DNA of 34,170 bases from Gammaproteobacteria bacterium (GCA_018826295.1 JAHJZX010000039.1:1-34170), one strand, 5' to 3'. Counted from the first letter of the stretch, positions 18,043-27,250 are shown. Notes: a model not told the origin generated them from the letters alone. Translations and numbers: made by a program.

Positions 18043-18555
18043 ATGACGGACCAGCTAAGCGGGCTGACACCGATTGCCGGCGCAAATGTCAGGCTGCTGA
18101 TCCTCGGCAGTATGCCGGGCGCGGTGTCGCTGGCGCAGCAGCAGTATTATGCCCATCCGCGCAATGCCTTCTGGCCGATAATGGCGCAGTTGGCCGGATT
18201 TAACCTTAACCAGCCTTATGCTGAAAGAATTACCGCACTGAACAGTGCCGGGGTGGCGCTGTGGGATGTGATTGGCCGTTGCCAGCGTAGCGGCAGCCTG
18301 GACAGCGCCATTCGTGATGAGCAGGTAAATGACTTCGCCGGTTTTTTTGCCGCCCGGCCTGAACTGTTGGCTATCGGTTTTAACGGTGGCAAAGCCTGGC
18401 AAAGTTTTAAGCGGCATGTTTTGCCGCTAGGCATAGTCCCGCCGCAGCTGCAACTACTTAGCTTACCCTCCACCAGCCCGGCGCATGCGTCGCTCAGCTT
18501 TAACGAAAAACTGCAACAATGGCATCAACTTAGTGCATTTATAAATAGCTTGTAG
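18043..18555 (+). CDS. DNA-deoxyinosine glycosylase-like protein (uracil-DNA glycosylase superfamily)
   Basis: A 170-residue protein of the uracil-DNA glycosylase superfamily, closest in pattern to family 6 hypoxanthine-DNA glycosylases. Visible motifs: LLILGSMPG near residue 20, YYAHPRNAFWPI near 40 (this Asn-containing motif is typical of that family), VALWDVI near 72, GFNGGKAW near 108 and LPSTSPAHAS near 140, which lines the base pocket. It would remove deaminated adenine from DNA. It begins 13 bases after hemY and is probably in the same transcript. Confidence 0.85.
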   Translation: MTDQLSGLTPIAGANVRLLILGSMPGAVSLAQQQYYAHPRNAFWPIMAQLAGFNLNQPYAERITALNSAGVALWDVIGRCQRSGSLDSAIRDEQVNDFAGFFAARPELLAIGFNGGKAWQSFKRHVLPLGIVPPQLQLLSLPSTSPAHASLSFNEKLQQWHQLSAFINSL

Positions 18556-18623
18556 CGGAATTTATTGCTGCCTCTCTGGTCTGAAGCTGACTAAATCACA
18601 GCAACAGCAGGGACGGCAATTTT

Positions 18624-19358
18624 TTGTCTGATATTCGCGGCGTGTTAAATTCGTTTAGCCAAACTTATGGCCGGCCGGCTTTACTGGCATTACTGCTGCA
18701 TACTGTGCTGCTGGCAGCGTTGCTGCAAACTGAATTTACGCCGTTGGCCAAACCACCGCTTACTGAACCGGCAGTATCTGAACCAATAGTGTCGTATTTA
18801 TACCAACCACCAAAGCCAGTACCGGCCGAAACACAGCCACCCGTCACAGAAAACACCGTAGCGCCTGAAGTGGTTCAGTCTACACCCGCGAATACCGTAC
18901 CGCCTGCCGTAACTGCAGAGCAAAGGCCGGCTAGCCAGCAGCAAAGTGCTGCAGCGCCCTTGCCTGACAGAGCAGACAAACGTAGTACTGAACACACTGC
19001 AACTGCACCGCGGCAGAGCCTGGCCCAACGGGCATTTAACCGCGCGGCAACTGTCGACCCTGTTGCGATTGAACAGGCTGCCACTGCCAACTATCAGCAG
19101 TTGTTGCAGGCACAGCAGCAACCCAAAATGACGGTAGAAAAGCGCCATCAAGAGCTAAGCAATGATCCAGCTCAGCAGGTGGTGGCAGAATTGGGTGATG
19201 GTATACAGCTTATTCGTATCAAAGGGGGGTGCCGCATTGGCGACCCGGCTAAAGATGGTTTTGACGGCCTGATGGCTGCAAGGGTGGTGCCATGTGGTGA
19301 TGAAGCAAAAACCAGCGACCTGCTTAAACAGGCGCTGGAAAAACACAGTAAACGTTAA
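18624..19358 (+). CDS. Proline-rich membrane-anchored protein, TonB/TolA-like
   Basis: A 244-residue protein, 68 bases after the glycosylase. One transmembrane helix is seen at about residues 18-35 (PALLALLLHTVLLAALL), followed by a long Pro/Ala/Thr/Gln-rich periplasmic stretch to about residue 130 and a charged C-terminal part with two cysteines (GGCRIGDP and VVPCGDE) that could form a disulfide. The build resembles TonB or TolA energy transducers, but I see no clear TonB C-terminal domain. The start is a TTG at 18624 with a weak ribosome binding site; a GTG at 18642 is the alternative. Function unknown. Confidence 0.65.
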   Translation: MSDIRGVLNSFSQTYGRPALLALLLHTVLLAALLQTEFTPLAKPPLTEPAVSEPIVSYLYQPPKPVPAETQPPVTENTVAPEVVQSTPANTVPPAVTAEQRPASQQQSAAAPLPDRADKRSTEHTATAPRQSLAQRAFNRAATVDPVAIEQAATANYQQLLQAQQQPKMTVEKRHQELSNDPAQQVVAELGDGIQLIRIKGGCRIGDPAKDGFDGLMAARVVPCGDEAKTSDLLKQALEKHSKR

Positions 19359-19769
19359 TCAGGCTTCCGCTATATGCTGCTCTAAGCGGGCTTTTAGCTC
19401 GCCTTCAATGGCCACGGCTTTACCGGTTTTTTGATCCAGGCAAACAAAGGTTACCTGGGCATCGGCAGCAACCGCATCTTTGCCGGCAATACGTACTTCC
19501 TGGGTGACCACCGCGCTTTTACCGCCTACTTTACTAAAGCGGGTAAACACTTCTAACTGGTCGCCCATGGTCGCGGCAACACGGTAGTTAATATTGATAT
19601 TTACTATTACCCAGGCCAGATTGTGTTTGGCAAACCAGTCAATGTCGCCACTGTCTTCCAGATAGCCCCAGCGCGCCTCTTCTAAAAACTCCAGATAGCG
19701 GGCGTTATTGACGTGTTGATATATATCTAAATGATAACCGCGGACTTTAATCAGGGTTTTATGCTGCAT
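19359..19769 (-). CDS. fadM: Long-chain acyl-CoA thioesterase FadM (YbaW)
   Basis: A 136-residue hotdog-fold thioesterase. The motif VRGYHLDIYQHVNNARYLEFLEEARW at residues 9-34, with the catalytic Asp and the HVNN pair, together with VNININYR and ADAQVTFVCLDQKTGKAVAIEGEL, is very close to E. coli FadM as I recall it. FadM hydrolyses long-chain and 3,5-tetradecadienoyl-CoA during fatty acid breakdown. Its stop codon directly abuts the stop of the converging upstream gene, with no spacer and no visible terminator between. Confidence 0.88.
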   Translation of the reverse strand: MQHKTLIKVRGYHLDIYQHVNNARYLEFLEEARWGYLEDSGDIDWFAKHNLAWVIVNININYRVAATMGDQLEVFTRFSKVGGKSAVVTQEVRIAGKDAVAADAQVTFVCLDQKTGKAVAIEGELKARLEQHIAEA

Positions 19770-19926
19770 TACAGCGCTCCGTCAGGTGATTAAGGCCAGT
19801 ATTCTGCCATAGTTGATGTGGCCAAACCAGTTGGCATATGCTGCGGTTTTGTTAAAAAGTAAACATCGTGTTTGCTAAATTCTGTATTTTGGGTAAGCTC
19901 AGTTGGTAACTAACAAGGAGATACCC

Positions 19927-21303
19927 ATGAAAAAATGGTTGTTGCTTGCTCTGTTGGGCAGCAGTGTAGCTCAGGCCAATATGCTGGATGCATTGCAGGC
20001 CTATGGTAAAAAAGATTACGCAGCTGCGGCACAGCAATTTGCTGAATTATTACCATTGGGAAATGAACTGGCTGCATTTAATCTTGGCGTTATGGCCTAT
20101 CAGGGAGAAGGGCAACCGGCAGATCTGGCGAAAGCGCTGGCCTATTTCATGCTGGCGGCGGATCTGGAACATGACGAATCACGCGAACTGCTGCAGCGGC
20201 TTACCGCAAAGGCAACAGAGCAGCAACTGGACACCGCAAATTCAGCCTTTGAACAGTTAAAGCAACTGGTGATTATCACAGAAACCGATTTATCAGCCCG
20301 ACAGCGGCAGAATACGCCAGACCCCATACGACGGGTGCATCCGGAATATCCAATCGATGCAGCCAAAAATGGCCAGTTTGGTTATGTAAAGCTGCGTTTT
20401 CTGGTAAATGAAGACGGTGACGTCACCACTGTGGATACATTAGATGCATTCCCGGCCAAAGTATTTGAACGCGCCTCTGTTAAAGCAGTTAAACGTTGGA
20501 AATACCAGCCAAGTGATAAAAAACATTTGTTTGAAGTGCAGCTGGATTATTCATTACAAGGCAAAGTTGATAAGCATGCACTGGCAAGAGTGCTGGAAAA
20601 GAACAAGCTATGGCAATACGCTGCGGCCGGTGCGCCACAGTATCAGTTTGCTCTGGGCACTTTGTTAACTCTGATGGAAGTACAAAGCCCGAATAGCTTT
20701 TGGTTTGACCCAGAATTACCACTTATCCCAGAGCCGGATTTTTCAATTTATCGTAAACGCAATAAACTGACAGCAGATCTGGATGGCTTTTGGGGATATG
20801 CGGTTGTGCGGGTTGCCGCTGATGGCACTATCACCGAACAGTTAAAAGTGAACTTTGAGTCTAAAAATCAGCTTAGCAGCCTGGTAGGGCAGAAACTAAG
20901 CGGTGAGGTAGATAACGAAGTTTATCGTTTGTCACGTTCATCCTCCAACCCGATGAAAAAACTACATATCACACCTTCAGTTACCGCGTCGCGGGCCATG
21001 TCGGGTAAGTTTTGGTGGCAACAGGCGGCCAAAAACGGTGATCTGGATGCACAGCGGGTGATGGCGGCTTATGATCCACAGTGGGAGCAATATTTGCTGG
21101 CGCAACAAGACGGTGAGGTAATGGCCTGGGCTGGTACCAGAATGTTTTTGAACGGCCAGCAAGCGCAGGGCATTGTGCTGCTGGAAAAGGCGATAGCAAA
21201 AAACTACAGTTTGGCCGAAGAAATGCGTCTGCAGCTTGACCGGCGTGATATTGATGACGTTAAAACCCGTGATAATAAAGACGTCACCACTAAAGGTCGT
21301 TAA
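19927..21303 (+). CDS. Periplasmic protein with Sel1-like repeats and a TonB C-terminal domain
   Basis: A 458-residue protein with a clear signal peptide (MKKWLLLALLGSSVAQA, cut near residue 17-18). Residues about 20-100 look like Sel1/TPR repeats (AAAQQFAELLPLGNELAAFNLGVMAYQGEGQ). Residues about 130-215 match a TonB C-terminal domain (VHPEYPIDAAKNGQFGYVKLRFLVNEDG and FERASVKAVKRWKYQP). The C-terminal third has a second strand-rich unit and more Sel1-like helices (FLNGQQAQGIVLLEKAIAKNYS). No membrane anchor remains after cleavage, so it is probably not a classical energy transducer. AAGGAG precedes the ATG at good spacing. The role is unknown. Confidence 0.82.
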   Translation: MKKWLLLALLGSSVAQANMLDALQAYGKKDYAAAAQQFAELLPLGNELAAFNLGVMAYQGEGQPADLAKALAYFMLAADLEHDESRELLQRLTAKATEQQLDTANSAFEQLKQLVIITETDLSARQRQNTPDPIRRVHPEYPIDAAKNGQFGYVKLRFLVNEDGDVTTVDTLDAFPAKVFERASVKAVKRWKYQPSDKKHLFEVQLDYSLQGKVDKHALARVLEKNKLWQYAAAGAPQYQFALGTLLTLMEVQSPNSFWFDPELPLIPEPDFSIYRKRNKLTADLDGFWGYAVVRVAADGTITEQLKVNFESKNQLSSLVGQKLSGEVDNEVYRLSRSSSNPMKKLHITPSVTASRAMSGKFWWQQAAKNGDLDAQRVMAAYDPQWEQYLLAQQDGEVMAWAGTRMFLNGQQAQGIVLLEKAIAKNYSLAEEMRLQLDRRDIDDVKTRDNKDVTTKGR

Positions 21304-21354
21304 TCATTGCTTGTCAGCGGGGCCATATATTTGGCACCCGCTGTATTAAATAAA

Positions 21355-21370
21355 GCTGCATTTTTGCAGC
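21355..21370. other. Short hairpin between two converging genes
   Basis: GCTGCA and TGCAGC flank a TTTT loop between the stop codons of the TonB-domain gene and fre. No T tract follows on either side, so it may be a weak terminator or only an RNA stem. Confidence 0.3.
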
Positions 21371-21386
21371 AAAGCATCTATTAAGA

Positions 21387-22094
21387 TCAAATATAGGCAA
21401 ACGCATCGGCAAACATATGTTCACGATGCGCGCCTTGTTCAATAAAGGCATCACGTACTACACCGGCCATGGCAAAGGGGCCGGCAACGTAAATGTCGTA
21501 AGCCTCCAGCGAGACAAAATCTTCCAGCACCGCATTATGCACCATACCGCTGCGGCCCTGCCAGTTGTCATCCGGCTGTTGTACGACCGGCACAAAACGG
21601 TACTTGCTGTTCTGTGCTGCCCACTGCTGCATTACTGCATTATGGTACAGTGCGGCTTGTTCGCGCACCCCCCAGTAAAAGAACACTGGCCGATCCAGCT
21701 TGGCGGCAGCAATGCTTTGCGCAATGCTGTAAACGTATGAAAAACCGGTGCCGCCAGCCAGCAAAATAATCGGCCGCTCGCTATCTGCCCGAAACTGTGC
21801 CTGGCCCAGACCTATTTCAGCCTGAACTGGTTGCTGCAGTTGATGCTGTTGCAGCAGATGTGCCAGTGCCTGGCTGGCGTACTGGTCGGCGACTGCACCG
21901 CCGATATGCAGTTCCAACTGCTGTTGTGCCGGTGTGCTGGCTATTGAAAAAGGCCGCTTATCGCTGTCACTTAAACACAGCTGCAAATACTGGCCACTGC
22001 TAAAGTTGACAGCTTGTGCCGGCGTTAACAGCACCCGGTTAACGGTTGGAGTGAGCTGTTCAATTAAATCTACGGTGCAGGAAGTTATCGTCAT
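21387..22094 (-). CDS. fre: NAD(P)H-flavin reductase, Fre-like
   Basis: A 235-residue ferredoxin-reductase-type flavoprotein. The flavin-binding motif RPFSIAS is near residue 47, the NAD(P)H loop LLAGGTGFSYV near 110, and the C-terminal IYVAGPFAMAGVVRDAFIEQG near 205. E. coli Fre reduces free flavins and lies next to ubiD, as here. With the ferredoxin gene just upstream it could instead act as the reductase partner of that ferredoxin; that is inference. Confidence 0.9.
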   Translation of the reverse strand: MTITSCTVDLIEQLTPTVNRVLLTPAQAVNFSSGQYLQLCLSDSDKRPFSIASTPAQQQLELHIGGAVADQYASQALAHLLQQHQLQQPVQAEIGLGQAQFRADSERPIILLAGGTGFSYVYSIAQSIAAAKLDRPVFFYWGVREQAALYHNAVMQQWAAQNSKYRFVPVVQQPDDNWQGRSGMVHNAVLEDFVSLEAYDIYVAGPFAMAGVVRDAFIEQGAHREHMFADAFAYI

Positions 22095-22120
22095 AGTGCT
22101 CTCAGCGGTGGCCTTAGCTT

Positions 22121-22399
22121 TTAGCCACGGATAAAAGGATGGTGTAACACCACGTCAGTATTGGGGTAGGCTAAACAACAGTAAGTAAACCGCTGTTGTT
22201 TGTCCAGTTCGGTAAGTGGCTGCGGTTCGTTGTAACGCACCTCGCCACTTTTTAGTTTGCAAACACAGCTGGTGCATACGCCCTGGCGGCAGCGGTTAGG
22301 GAAGTCGATACCGCTGCGCAGCGCTGCTTGCAGTATGGTTTCGCCGTCCTGTACCGCAAAGCTTAATTGCGCCGGGGCTATGGTGACCAGGTGCGTCAC
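22121..22399 (-). CDS. Plant-type 2Fe-2S ferredoxin
   Basis: A 92-residue ferredoxin. The cluster cysteines are in [11 protein letters not shown] (C-x4-C-x2-C) near residues 37-45, with the fourth in YCCLAYP near 74. The beta-grasp frame [16 protein letters not shown] is typical. Its start overlaps the ubiD stop by four bases and fre follows after 26 bases, so all three form one operon. It probably passes electrons from the Fre-like reductase to an oxygenase or another acceptor that cannot be named from this window. Confidence 0.92.
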   Translation of the reverse strand: MTHLVTIAPAQLSFAVQDGETILQAALRSGIDFPNRCRQGVCTSCVCKLKSGEVRYNEPQPLTELDKQQRFTYCCLAYPNTDVVLHHPFIRG

Positions 22400-23895
22400 A
22401 GTTTGGCATCCTTTGCCGGCAATGGTATACCCAGGCTATGCCAAATTTCATCAACCCGTTGTTTAACCGCGTCGTCCATCACTATAGGCTCGCCCCATTC
22501 GCGTGTGGTTTCGCCGGGCCATTTATTGGTGGCATCCATACCCATTTTCGAGCCCAGGCCGGATACCGGTGAGGCGAAATCCAGATAATCTATCGGCGTG
22601 TTTTCAATAAGGGTTGTGTCGCGCGCCGGGTCCATCCGGGTGGTAATGGCCCAAATGACGTCTTGCCAGTCGCGGGCGTTGACATCGTCATCGCAAACAA
22701 TAACAAACTTGGTATACATAAACTGGCGCAAAAATGACCACACGCCCATCATCACCCGCTTGGCGTGGCCGGGATATTGCTTTTTCATGGTAACAACCGC
22801 TAAGCGGTAAGAGCAGCCTTCGGGCGGCAGGTAAAAGTCGGTAATTTCCGGAAACTGTTTTTGCAATATCGGCACAAAGACTTCATTTAATGCCACGCCC
22901 AGTATCGCCGGTTCATCCGGTGGCCGGCCGGTGTAGGTGCTGTGATAAATCGGCTCTTTGCGCATCGTTATATGGGTAACGGTAAATACCGGGAAGCTAT
23001 CGACTTCGTTGTAGTAACCGGTATGGTCGCCATAGGGGCCTTCCGGCGCCATTTCGCCCGGCGCAATATAGCCTTCTAGCACAATCTCGGCACTGGCAGG
23101 GACCTGCAAATCGTTGCTGATGCATTTGACCACTTCGGTATTGTCGCCACGCAGTAAACCGGCAAAGCCATATTCCGACAGGGTATCTGGTACCGGCGTT
23201 ACCGCACCTAAAATGGTGGCCGGGTCGGCACCTAAAGCGACGGACACCGGATAGTTTTGCCCCGGGTTGGCCTTTTGAAACTCGTAAAAATCCAGTGCGC
23301 CGCCACGGTGCGATAACCAGCGCATAATCAGTTTATTTTTACCCAGCAGTTGCTGGCGGTAAATACCCAAATTTTGCCGCTCTTTATGCGGGCCTTTGGT
23401 AACGGTTAAACCCCAGGTGATTAGCGGAGCAGCGTCACCGGGCCAACAAGTCATAATAGGTAATTGGTTTAAATCAACGTCATCACCGCTTAATACTATG
23501 TCCTGGCAGGGCGCTTTTTTCACCTGCTTGGGCGACATATTCAGTACCTGCTTAAAAATAGGCAGTATACTGAAGGCGTCTTTTAAGCCTTTTGGTGGCT
23601 CGGGCTCTTTTAAAAAAGCCAGTAGCTTGCCGACTTCGCGCAGCGCCGATACGTCTTCCTGGCCCATACCCAATGCTACCCGCTGTGGGGTGCCAAACAG
23701 GTTGGCCAAAATCGGCATACTGTGGCCTTTAACGTTTTCAAATAACAACGCCGGGCCGCCGGCCCTCAGGGTACGGTCGGCAATTTCAGTTATTTCCAGT
23801 ACCGGGTCTACCTCGGCTGTTACCCGCACCAGCTCGCCGCGTTGCTCCAGCTGGGCAATAAAGTCGCGTAGGTCTTTATATTTCATATTTGCCAT
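22396..23895 (-). CDS. ubiD: 4-hydroxy-3-polyprenylbenzoate decarboxylase UbiD
   Basis: A 499-residue enzyme (E. coli UbiD has 497) that decarboxylates the polyprenyl-hydroxybenzoate intermediate of ubiquinone synthesis, using prenylated FMN made by UbiX. The N-terminus [19 protein letters not shown], the conserved RHL-like stretch [15 protein letters not shown] near residue 190, [12 protein letters not shown] near 285, and [11 protein letters not shown] are family hallmarks. First gene of the ubiD-ferredoxin-fre operon, divergent from the class II aldolase gene across 133 bases. Confidence 0.95.
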   Translation of the reverse strand: MANMKYKDLRDFIAQLEQRGELVRVTAEVDPVLEITEIADRTLRAGGPALLFENVKGHSMPILANLFGTPQRVALGMGQEDVSALREVGKLLAFLKEPEPPKGLKDAFSILPIFKQVLNMSPKQVKKAPCQDIVLSGDDVDLNQLPIMTCWPGDAAPLITWGLTVTKGPHKERQNLGIYRQQLLGKNKLIMRWLSHRGGALDFYEFQKANPGQNYPVSVALGADPATILGAVTPVPDTLSEYGFAGLLRGDNTEVVKCISNDLQVPASAEIVLEGYIAPGEMAPEGPYGDHTGYYNEVDSFPVFTVTHITMRKEPIYHSTYTGRPPDEPAILGVALNEVFVPILQKQFPEITDFYLPPEGCSYRLAVVTMKKQYPGHAKRVMMGVWSFLRQFMYTKFVIVCDDDVNARDWQDVIWAITTRMDPARDTTLIENTPIDYLDFASPVSGLGSKMGMDATNKWPGETTREWGEPIVMDDAVKQRVDEIWHSLGIPLPAKDAKL

Positions 23896-23991
23896 CAGGC
23901 CCTGTCAGTTAATGCCGGCTATTATACAGCTCTGCGGCGCCCTTACCAGTTTTGGCCTGCTAAGCGGCTGGGGCAGCAGGCTGTCGCGCTT

Positions 23992-23997
23992 TATAAT
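23992..23997 (+). promoter_or_regulatory. Perfect -10 box upstream of the class II aldolase gene
   Basis: TATAAT lies 32 bases upstream of the ATG at 24029. No good -35 hexamer stands at 16-18 bases; the site could depend on an activator or simply be chance. Confidence 0.35.
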
Positions 23998-24028
23998 GTA
24001 GCGGTTTCTTATTACGACAGGTTATACG

Positions 24029-24670
24029 ATGACAGAGCAGGAAGGAGTAATAAAGTTTCAGCTGGATTTTCGTCAGCAAGCCGCGCTGAAGGCGGCTGAT
24101 GTAACGGCGATCAACAGCTGGCGCACTATTATGTTGCAACTGGGCATGTTGGGCCAAACGCCACTGCGCTACGATAACTATGGTTTTGGTAATATCAGCC
24201 AGCGTTATGGCACGCAAAACCAGTTTATGATCAGTGGCAGCCAAACCGGTGGTATCACGCAAATGCGTGCGGCCGATTATGCGCTGGTCACCGAATGTCA
24301 GCCAGAGCAAAACCGCATAGTTGCTGTAGGCGAAACCAAACCATCGTCTGAGGCTATGACACATGGTCAGCTGTATCTGTTAAGCGCTGACATCAACTTT
24401 GTGATTCATGCGCATTGCCCACAGATTTGGCAGCAGGCGGCAATGTTAGGCTTAGCGCAAACAGGTGCTGATGTGCCCTACGGTACCGTCGCAATGACAG
24501 AAGAAGTAGCACGTTTATTTGGCGCCAGCGACGTATTGCAGCAAGGGGTTTTTACCATGGCCGGCCATGAAGACGGCGTAGTGGCCTTTGGTGTATCAGC
24601 TGAGGCAGCCGCCTCGCGACTGATCGGGGTATATGCTACTGCGTTAGGGCTTAATGCTATACCGGACTAA
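24029..24670 (+). CDS. Class II aldolase/adducin-family protein
   Basis: A 213-residue protein of the class II aldolase fold. The zinc-ligand pair HAHCP is near residue 128 and a third likely ligand is in MAGHEDGVVAFG near 187. The substrate-loop region YDNYGFGNISQRYG near 48 corresponds to the GNxS motif of fuculose- and ribulose-phosphate aldolases, and MISGSQTGG follows. The family includes aldolases, epimerases and MtnB dehydratases; the substrate cannot be assigned. It stands alone between divergent ubiD and the EAL gene. Confidence 0.82.
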   Translation: MTEQEGVIKFQLDFRQQAALKAADVTAINSWRTIMLQLGMLGQTPLRYDNYGFGNISQRYGTQNQFMISGSQTGGITQMRAADYALVTECQPEQNRIVAVGETKPSSEAMTHGQLYLLSADINFVIHAHCPQIWQQAAMLGLAQTGADVPYGTVAMTEEVARLFGASDVLQQGVFTMAGHEDGVVAFGVSAEAAASRLIGVYATALGLNAIPD

Positions 24671-24754
24671 CGCAAAACGACAGGGTAGTGCTGGCATGCC
24701 GACAGATTGACCGCTACAGTCTTAACACCAGTGACTTGATATCCATGATGATTT

Positions 24755-25525
24755 ATGCAATTTCCAGCCAGCATTAAACAACAAACCTGCAGTGACTGCT
24801 TAAGTGGCCAGTCGTTGGGGTTTCAAATCCGCATGGCGTTTCAGCCGATAATTGACTGGCACAGCAAAAGTGTTTATGCCTACGAAGCGCTGGTGCGCGG
24901 GCCGCAGGGCGAAGGCGCAGGCTGGGTATTTCAGCATGTTAATGACGATAATAAATACTATTTTGATCAGGCTTGCCGGGTAAAAGCCATAGAGACGGCG
25001 GCCAGGCTGGGGTGTAATAGCTTTTTAAGTATCAATTTTTTACCTAATGCTGTGTATAACCCGGAAACCTGTATCAAAGCCACGATAGAGGCGGCTGATC
25101 TGTATGGTTTTGACCTGAACAAACTGATCTTTGAAGTAACCGAGGGCGAGCAGATCCCAGACAAGGCGCACTTAAACCGCATTTTTAACAGTTACGCCAA
25201 ACGTGGTTTTCAAACCGCTATTGACGATTACGGCTCGGGCTTTGCCACACTGGATTGGCTAATAGAATTAAAGCCCAACATCCTTAAGCTGGATATGCAG
25301 CTGATCCGCGATATCGACCAACATCCGGCCAAGCAGTATATTGTTGAGGAAACGGTGGCGCAATGTCAGTTACAGGGCACAAAAGTACTGGCCGAAGGCA
25401 TAGAAACAAAGGCCGAGCGTGATTATCTTACAGCAGTGGGTATCCGCTATCTGCAGGGATATTTGTTCGGTAAACCTCAGTTAGAAACACTGGCTACAAC
25501 AGCAGAACTGTCTGGTTTAGGCTGA
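24755..25525 (+). CDS. EAL-domain cyclic-di-GMP phosphodiesterase
   Basis: A 256-residue protein consisting almost entirely of one EAL domain. All usual catalytic elements are present: YEALVRG near residue 44, the Asn of SINFLPN near 93, FEVTEGE near 127, AIDDYGSGFATLDWL near 155 (a DDYGSG form of the DDFG(T/S)G loop), the Lys in LKLDMQLIRD, VLAEGIET near 215 and LQGYLFGKP. It should hydrolyse cyclic di-GMP to pGpG. No sensor or membrane segment is present, so it is a small cytoplasmic enzyme; the signal that controls it is not visible. Confidence 0.9.
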   Translation: MQFPASIKQQTCSDCLSGQSLGFQIRMAFQPIIDWHSKSVYAYEALVRGPQGEGAGWVFQHVNDDNKYYFDQACRVKAIETAARLGCNSFLSINFLPNAVYNPETCIKATIEAADLYGFDLNKLIFEVTEGEQIPDKAHLNRIFNSYAKRGFQTAIDDYGSGFATLDWLIELKPNILKLDMQLIRDIDQHPAKQYIVEETVAQCQLQGTKVLAEGIETKAERDYLTAVGIRYLQGYLFGKPQLETLATTAELSGLG

Positions 25526-25638
25526 TACCGCAACATGTAGGTTGCATTTAGCGCTGGCTCAAAGTGCTACTTTTACGATAGCATGGCCGTCCAGATGTCT
25601 CTTTTTAGTATGCTGACTCAGCTGGTAGGGAATGACTC

Positions 25639-26811
25639 ATGAAAAAAGATACCCGGCTTATTCATGCCGGCCGTGCAAAAAAATACACCGGCGCTGCCGT
25701 TAATCCGGCGCTGGTGCGTGCTTCTACCATAGTGTTTGATACCTTTGCCGAGCTTAAACATGCCACAATAAACCGCGGTAACCGGGTGCCATTTTATGGC
25801 AGGCGCGGCACCGACACGCATTTTGCCTTACAGCAAGCCATGTGCGAACTGGAAGGCGGTGCTGGCTGCGCGCTCTACCCATGCGGGGCGGCGGCGGTAA
25901 GTGGCGCTTTGCTGGCGTTTTTAAAAGCCGGTGATCACCTGCTGATGGTAGACAGCGTTTACGAACCTAGCCGGGCCCTGTGCGACAAAGTGCTGGCCGG
26001 CTACGGTATTGAAACAACCTACTACGACCCACAGATCGGCGCTGCAATAGCCGGTCTTATTAAGCCCAATACCAAGGTGATTTTCCTGGAATCACCCGGC
26101 TCATTAACCTTTGAGCTGCAGGATATACCGGCTATTACGGCAGTAGCGCAGCAGCACAAAATAGTGACGATATTAGACAATACCTGGGCGGCCGCGGTGT
26201 TATGCCAGCCGTTTGAGTTGGGGGTTGATGTGTCGGTGCAAGCGGCAACCAAGTATATAGTTGGCCATTCCGATGTCATGCTGGGCACCGCGACTGCCAA
26301 TGAAAAACACTGGCCACAGCTACGCGAACACAGTTATCTGCTTGGCTACAGCACCTCGGCAGACGATGCCTATGCTGCGTTGCGTGGCCTGCGTACCTTG
26401 TCGGTGCGGTTAAAACAGCATGAAAAAAGTGCGTTAAGCGTCGCCCATTGGTTAACGCAGCGGCCAGAGGTAGAAACCGTGCTGCACCCCGCCTTAGCAC
26501 AACATCCGGGCCATGCTATATTTCAGCGCGATTTTACCGGCAGCAACGGCTTGTTTTCGTTTGTTTTAAAGCAAGGCAGCCAACGCCAGATAGAAGCCTT
26601 TATTGAGGGCATGGCGCATTTTAAAATGGGCTTTTCCTGGGGCGGCTATGAAAGCCTGATCACCGCCACTATGAAGCTGCAAAACCTGCGCAGCGCCACA
26701 ACCTGGCCTTACAGTGGGCCTTTAATACGGCTGCATATCGGTTTAGAAGATGTAGATGACTTACTCGGCGATCTTGACGCGGCTTTTAGGCGGTTTGCCC
26801 AAGCGAGCTGA
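25639..26811 (+). CDS. metC: Cystathionine beta-lyase (MetC type)
   Basis: A 390-residue PLP enzyme of the Cys/Met metabolism family (E. coli MetC has 395). The N-terminus TRLIHAGRAKKYTGAAVNPALVRAST is MetC-like. The PLP lysine lies in AATKYIVGHSD near residue 205, the cofactor-stacking Tyr in PFYGRRGTDTH near 54, and the substrate-binding region in FSWGGYESL near 333. It splits cystathionine to homocysteine, pyruvate and ammonia in methionine synthesis. GGGAATG is a weak ribosome binding site. It is the last core gene before the cassette region. Confidence 0.92.
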   Translation: MKKDTRLIHAGRAKKYTGAAVNPALVRASTIVFDTFAELKHATINRGNRVPFYGRRGTDTHFALQQAMCELEGGAGCALYPCGAAAVSGALLAFLKAGDHLLMVDSVYEPSRALCDKVLAGYGIETTYYDPQIGAAIAGLIKPNTKVIFLESPGSLTFELQDIPAITAVAQQHKIVTILDNTWAAAVLCQPFELGVDVSVQAATKYIVGHSDVMLGTATANEKHWPQLREHSYLLGYSTSADDAYAALRGLRTLSVRLKQHEKSALSVAHWLTQRPEVETVLHPALAQHPGHAIFQRDFTGSNGLFSFVLKQGSQRQIEAFIEGMAHFKMGFSWGGYESLITATMKLQNLRSATTWPYSGPLIRLHIGLEDVDDLLGDLDAAFRRFAQAS

Positions 26812-26831
26812 TTTAGATCACCAGTGCTGGA

Positions 26832-26865
26832 AAATTCAAAGCAGCCATCGTTATGGGTTGGCTGC
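26832..26865 (-). terminator. Possible terminator at the edge of the cassette array
   Basis: GCAGCC and GGCTGC (26841-26846 and 26860-26865) form a stem. On the minus strand TTTGAATTTT follows, so it could end transcription of the last cassette gene; on the plus strand, after metC, no T run follows. Confidence 0.4.
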
Positions 26866-26884
26866 CTTGATAGTGCAGAGAGAT

Positions 26885-27250
26885 TTATTCCTCAAACATA
26901 AGCTCCATGCCATGAGACTTTGCGATTTTGATAAGTTTATTGCTCACATTGCCGGAAATACATTCGGAATAAACACTTATATATTTATCCACATCTAGTG
27001 CGCCACTGTTTTTGCTGTCAACTTTACTCTGTTCATACTTAGGTTGATTAAAAAGCGCTAAAGCGTCATTCATAATCGCTTCGCGAATTTCATCTCCTAC
27101 GTCATATCCGCCATCATAAAACATATGATCAACACACTTTATAACCGCAAAATAGGCTTCATCACTTGCAGCTGTTATTTCAGTTGCAACAGATGTAGCA
27201 CCAAACACTAAGCAAGCTGTTAATGAGAGTAAAAAACACCCTTTTTTCAT
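26885..27250 (-). CDS. Small exported protein of unknown function (cassette gene)
   Basis: A 121-residue protein that I do not recognise. It has a signal peptide (KKGCFLLSLTACLVFGATSVA, cut near residue 22; an internal cysteine at 13 is not in a good lipobox). The mature part has two cysteines (VIKCVDHMF and YSECISG) that could pair. AAAGGAAA is a good ribosome binding site eight bases before the ATG. It is the last gene of the cassette region, next to the core chromosome. Confidence 0.72.
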   Translation of the reverse strand: MKKGCFLLSLTACLVFGATSVATEITAASDEAYFAVIKCVDHMFYDGGYDVGDEIREAIMNDALALFNQPKYEQSKVDSKNSGALDVDKYISVYSECISGNVSNKLIKIAKSHGMELMFEE

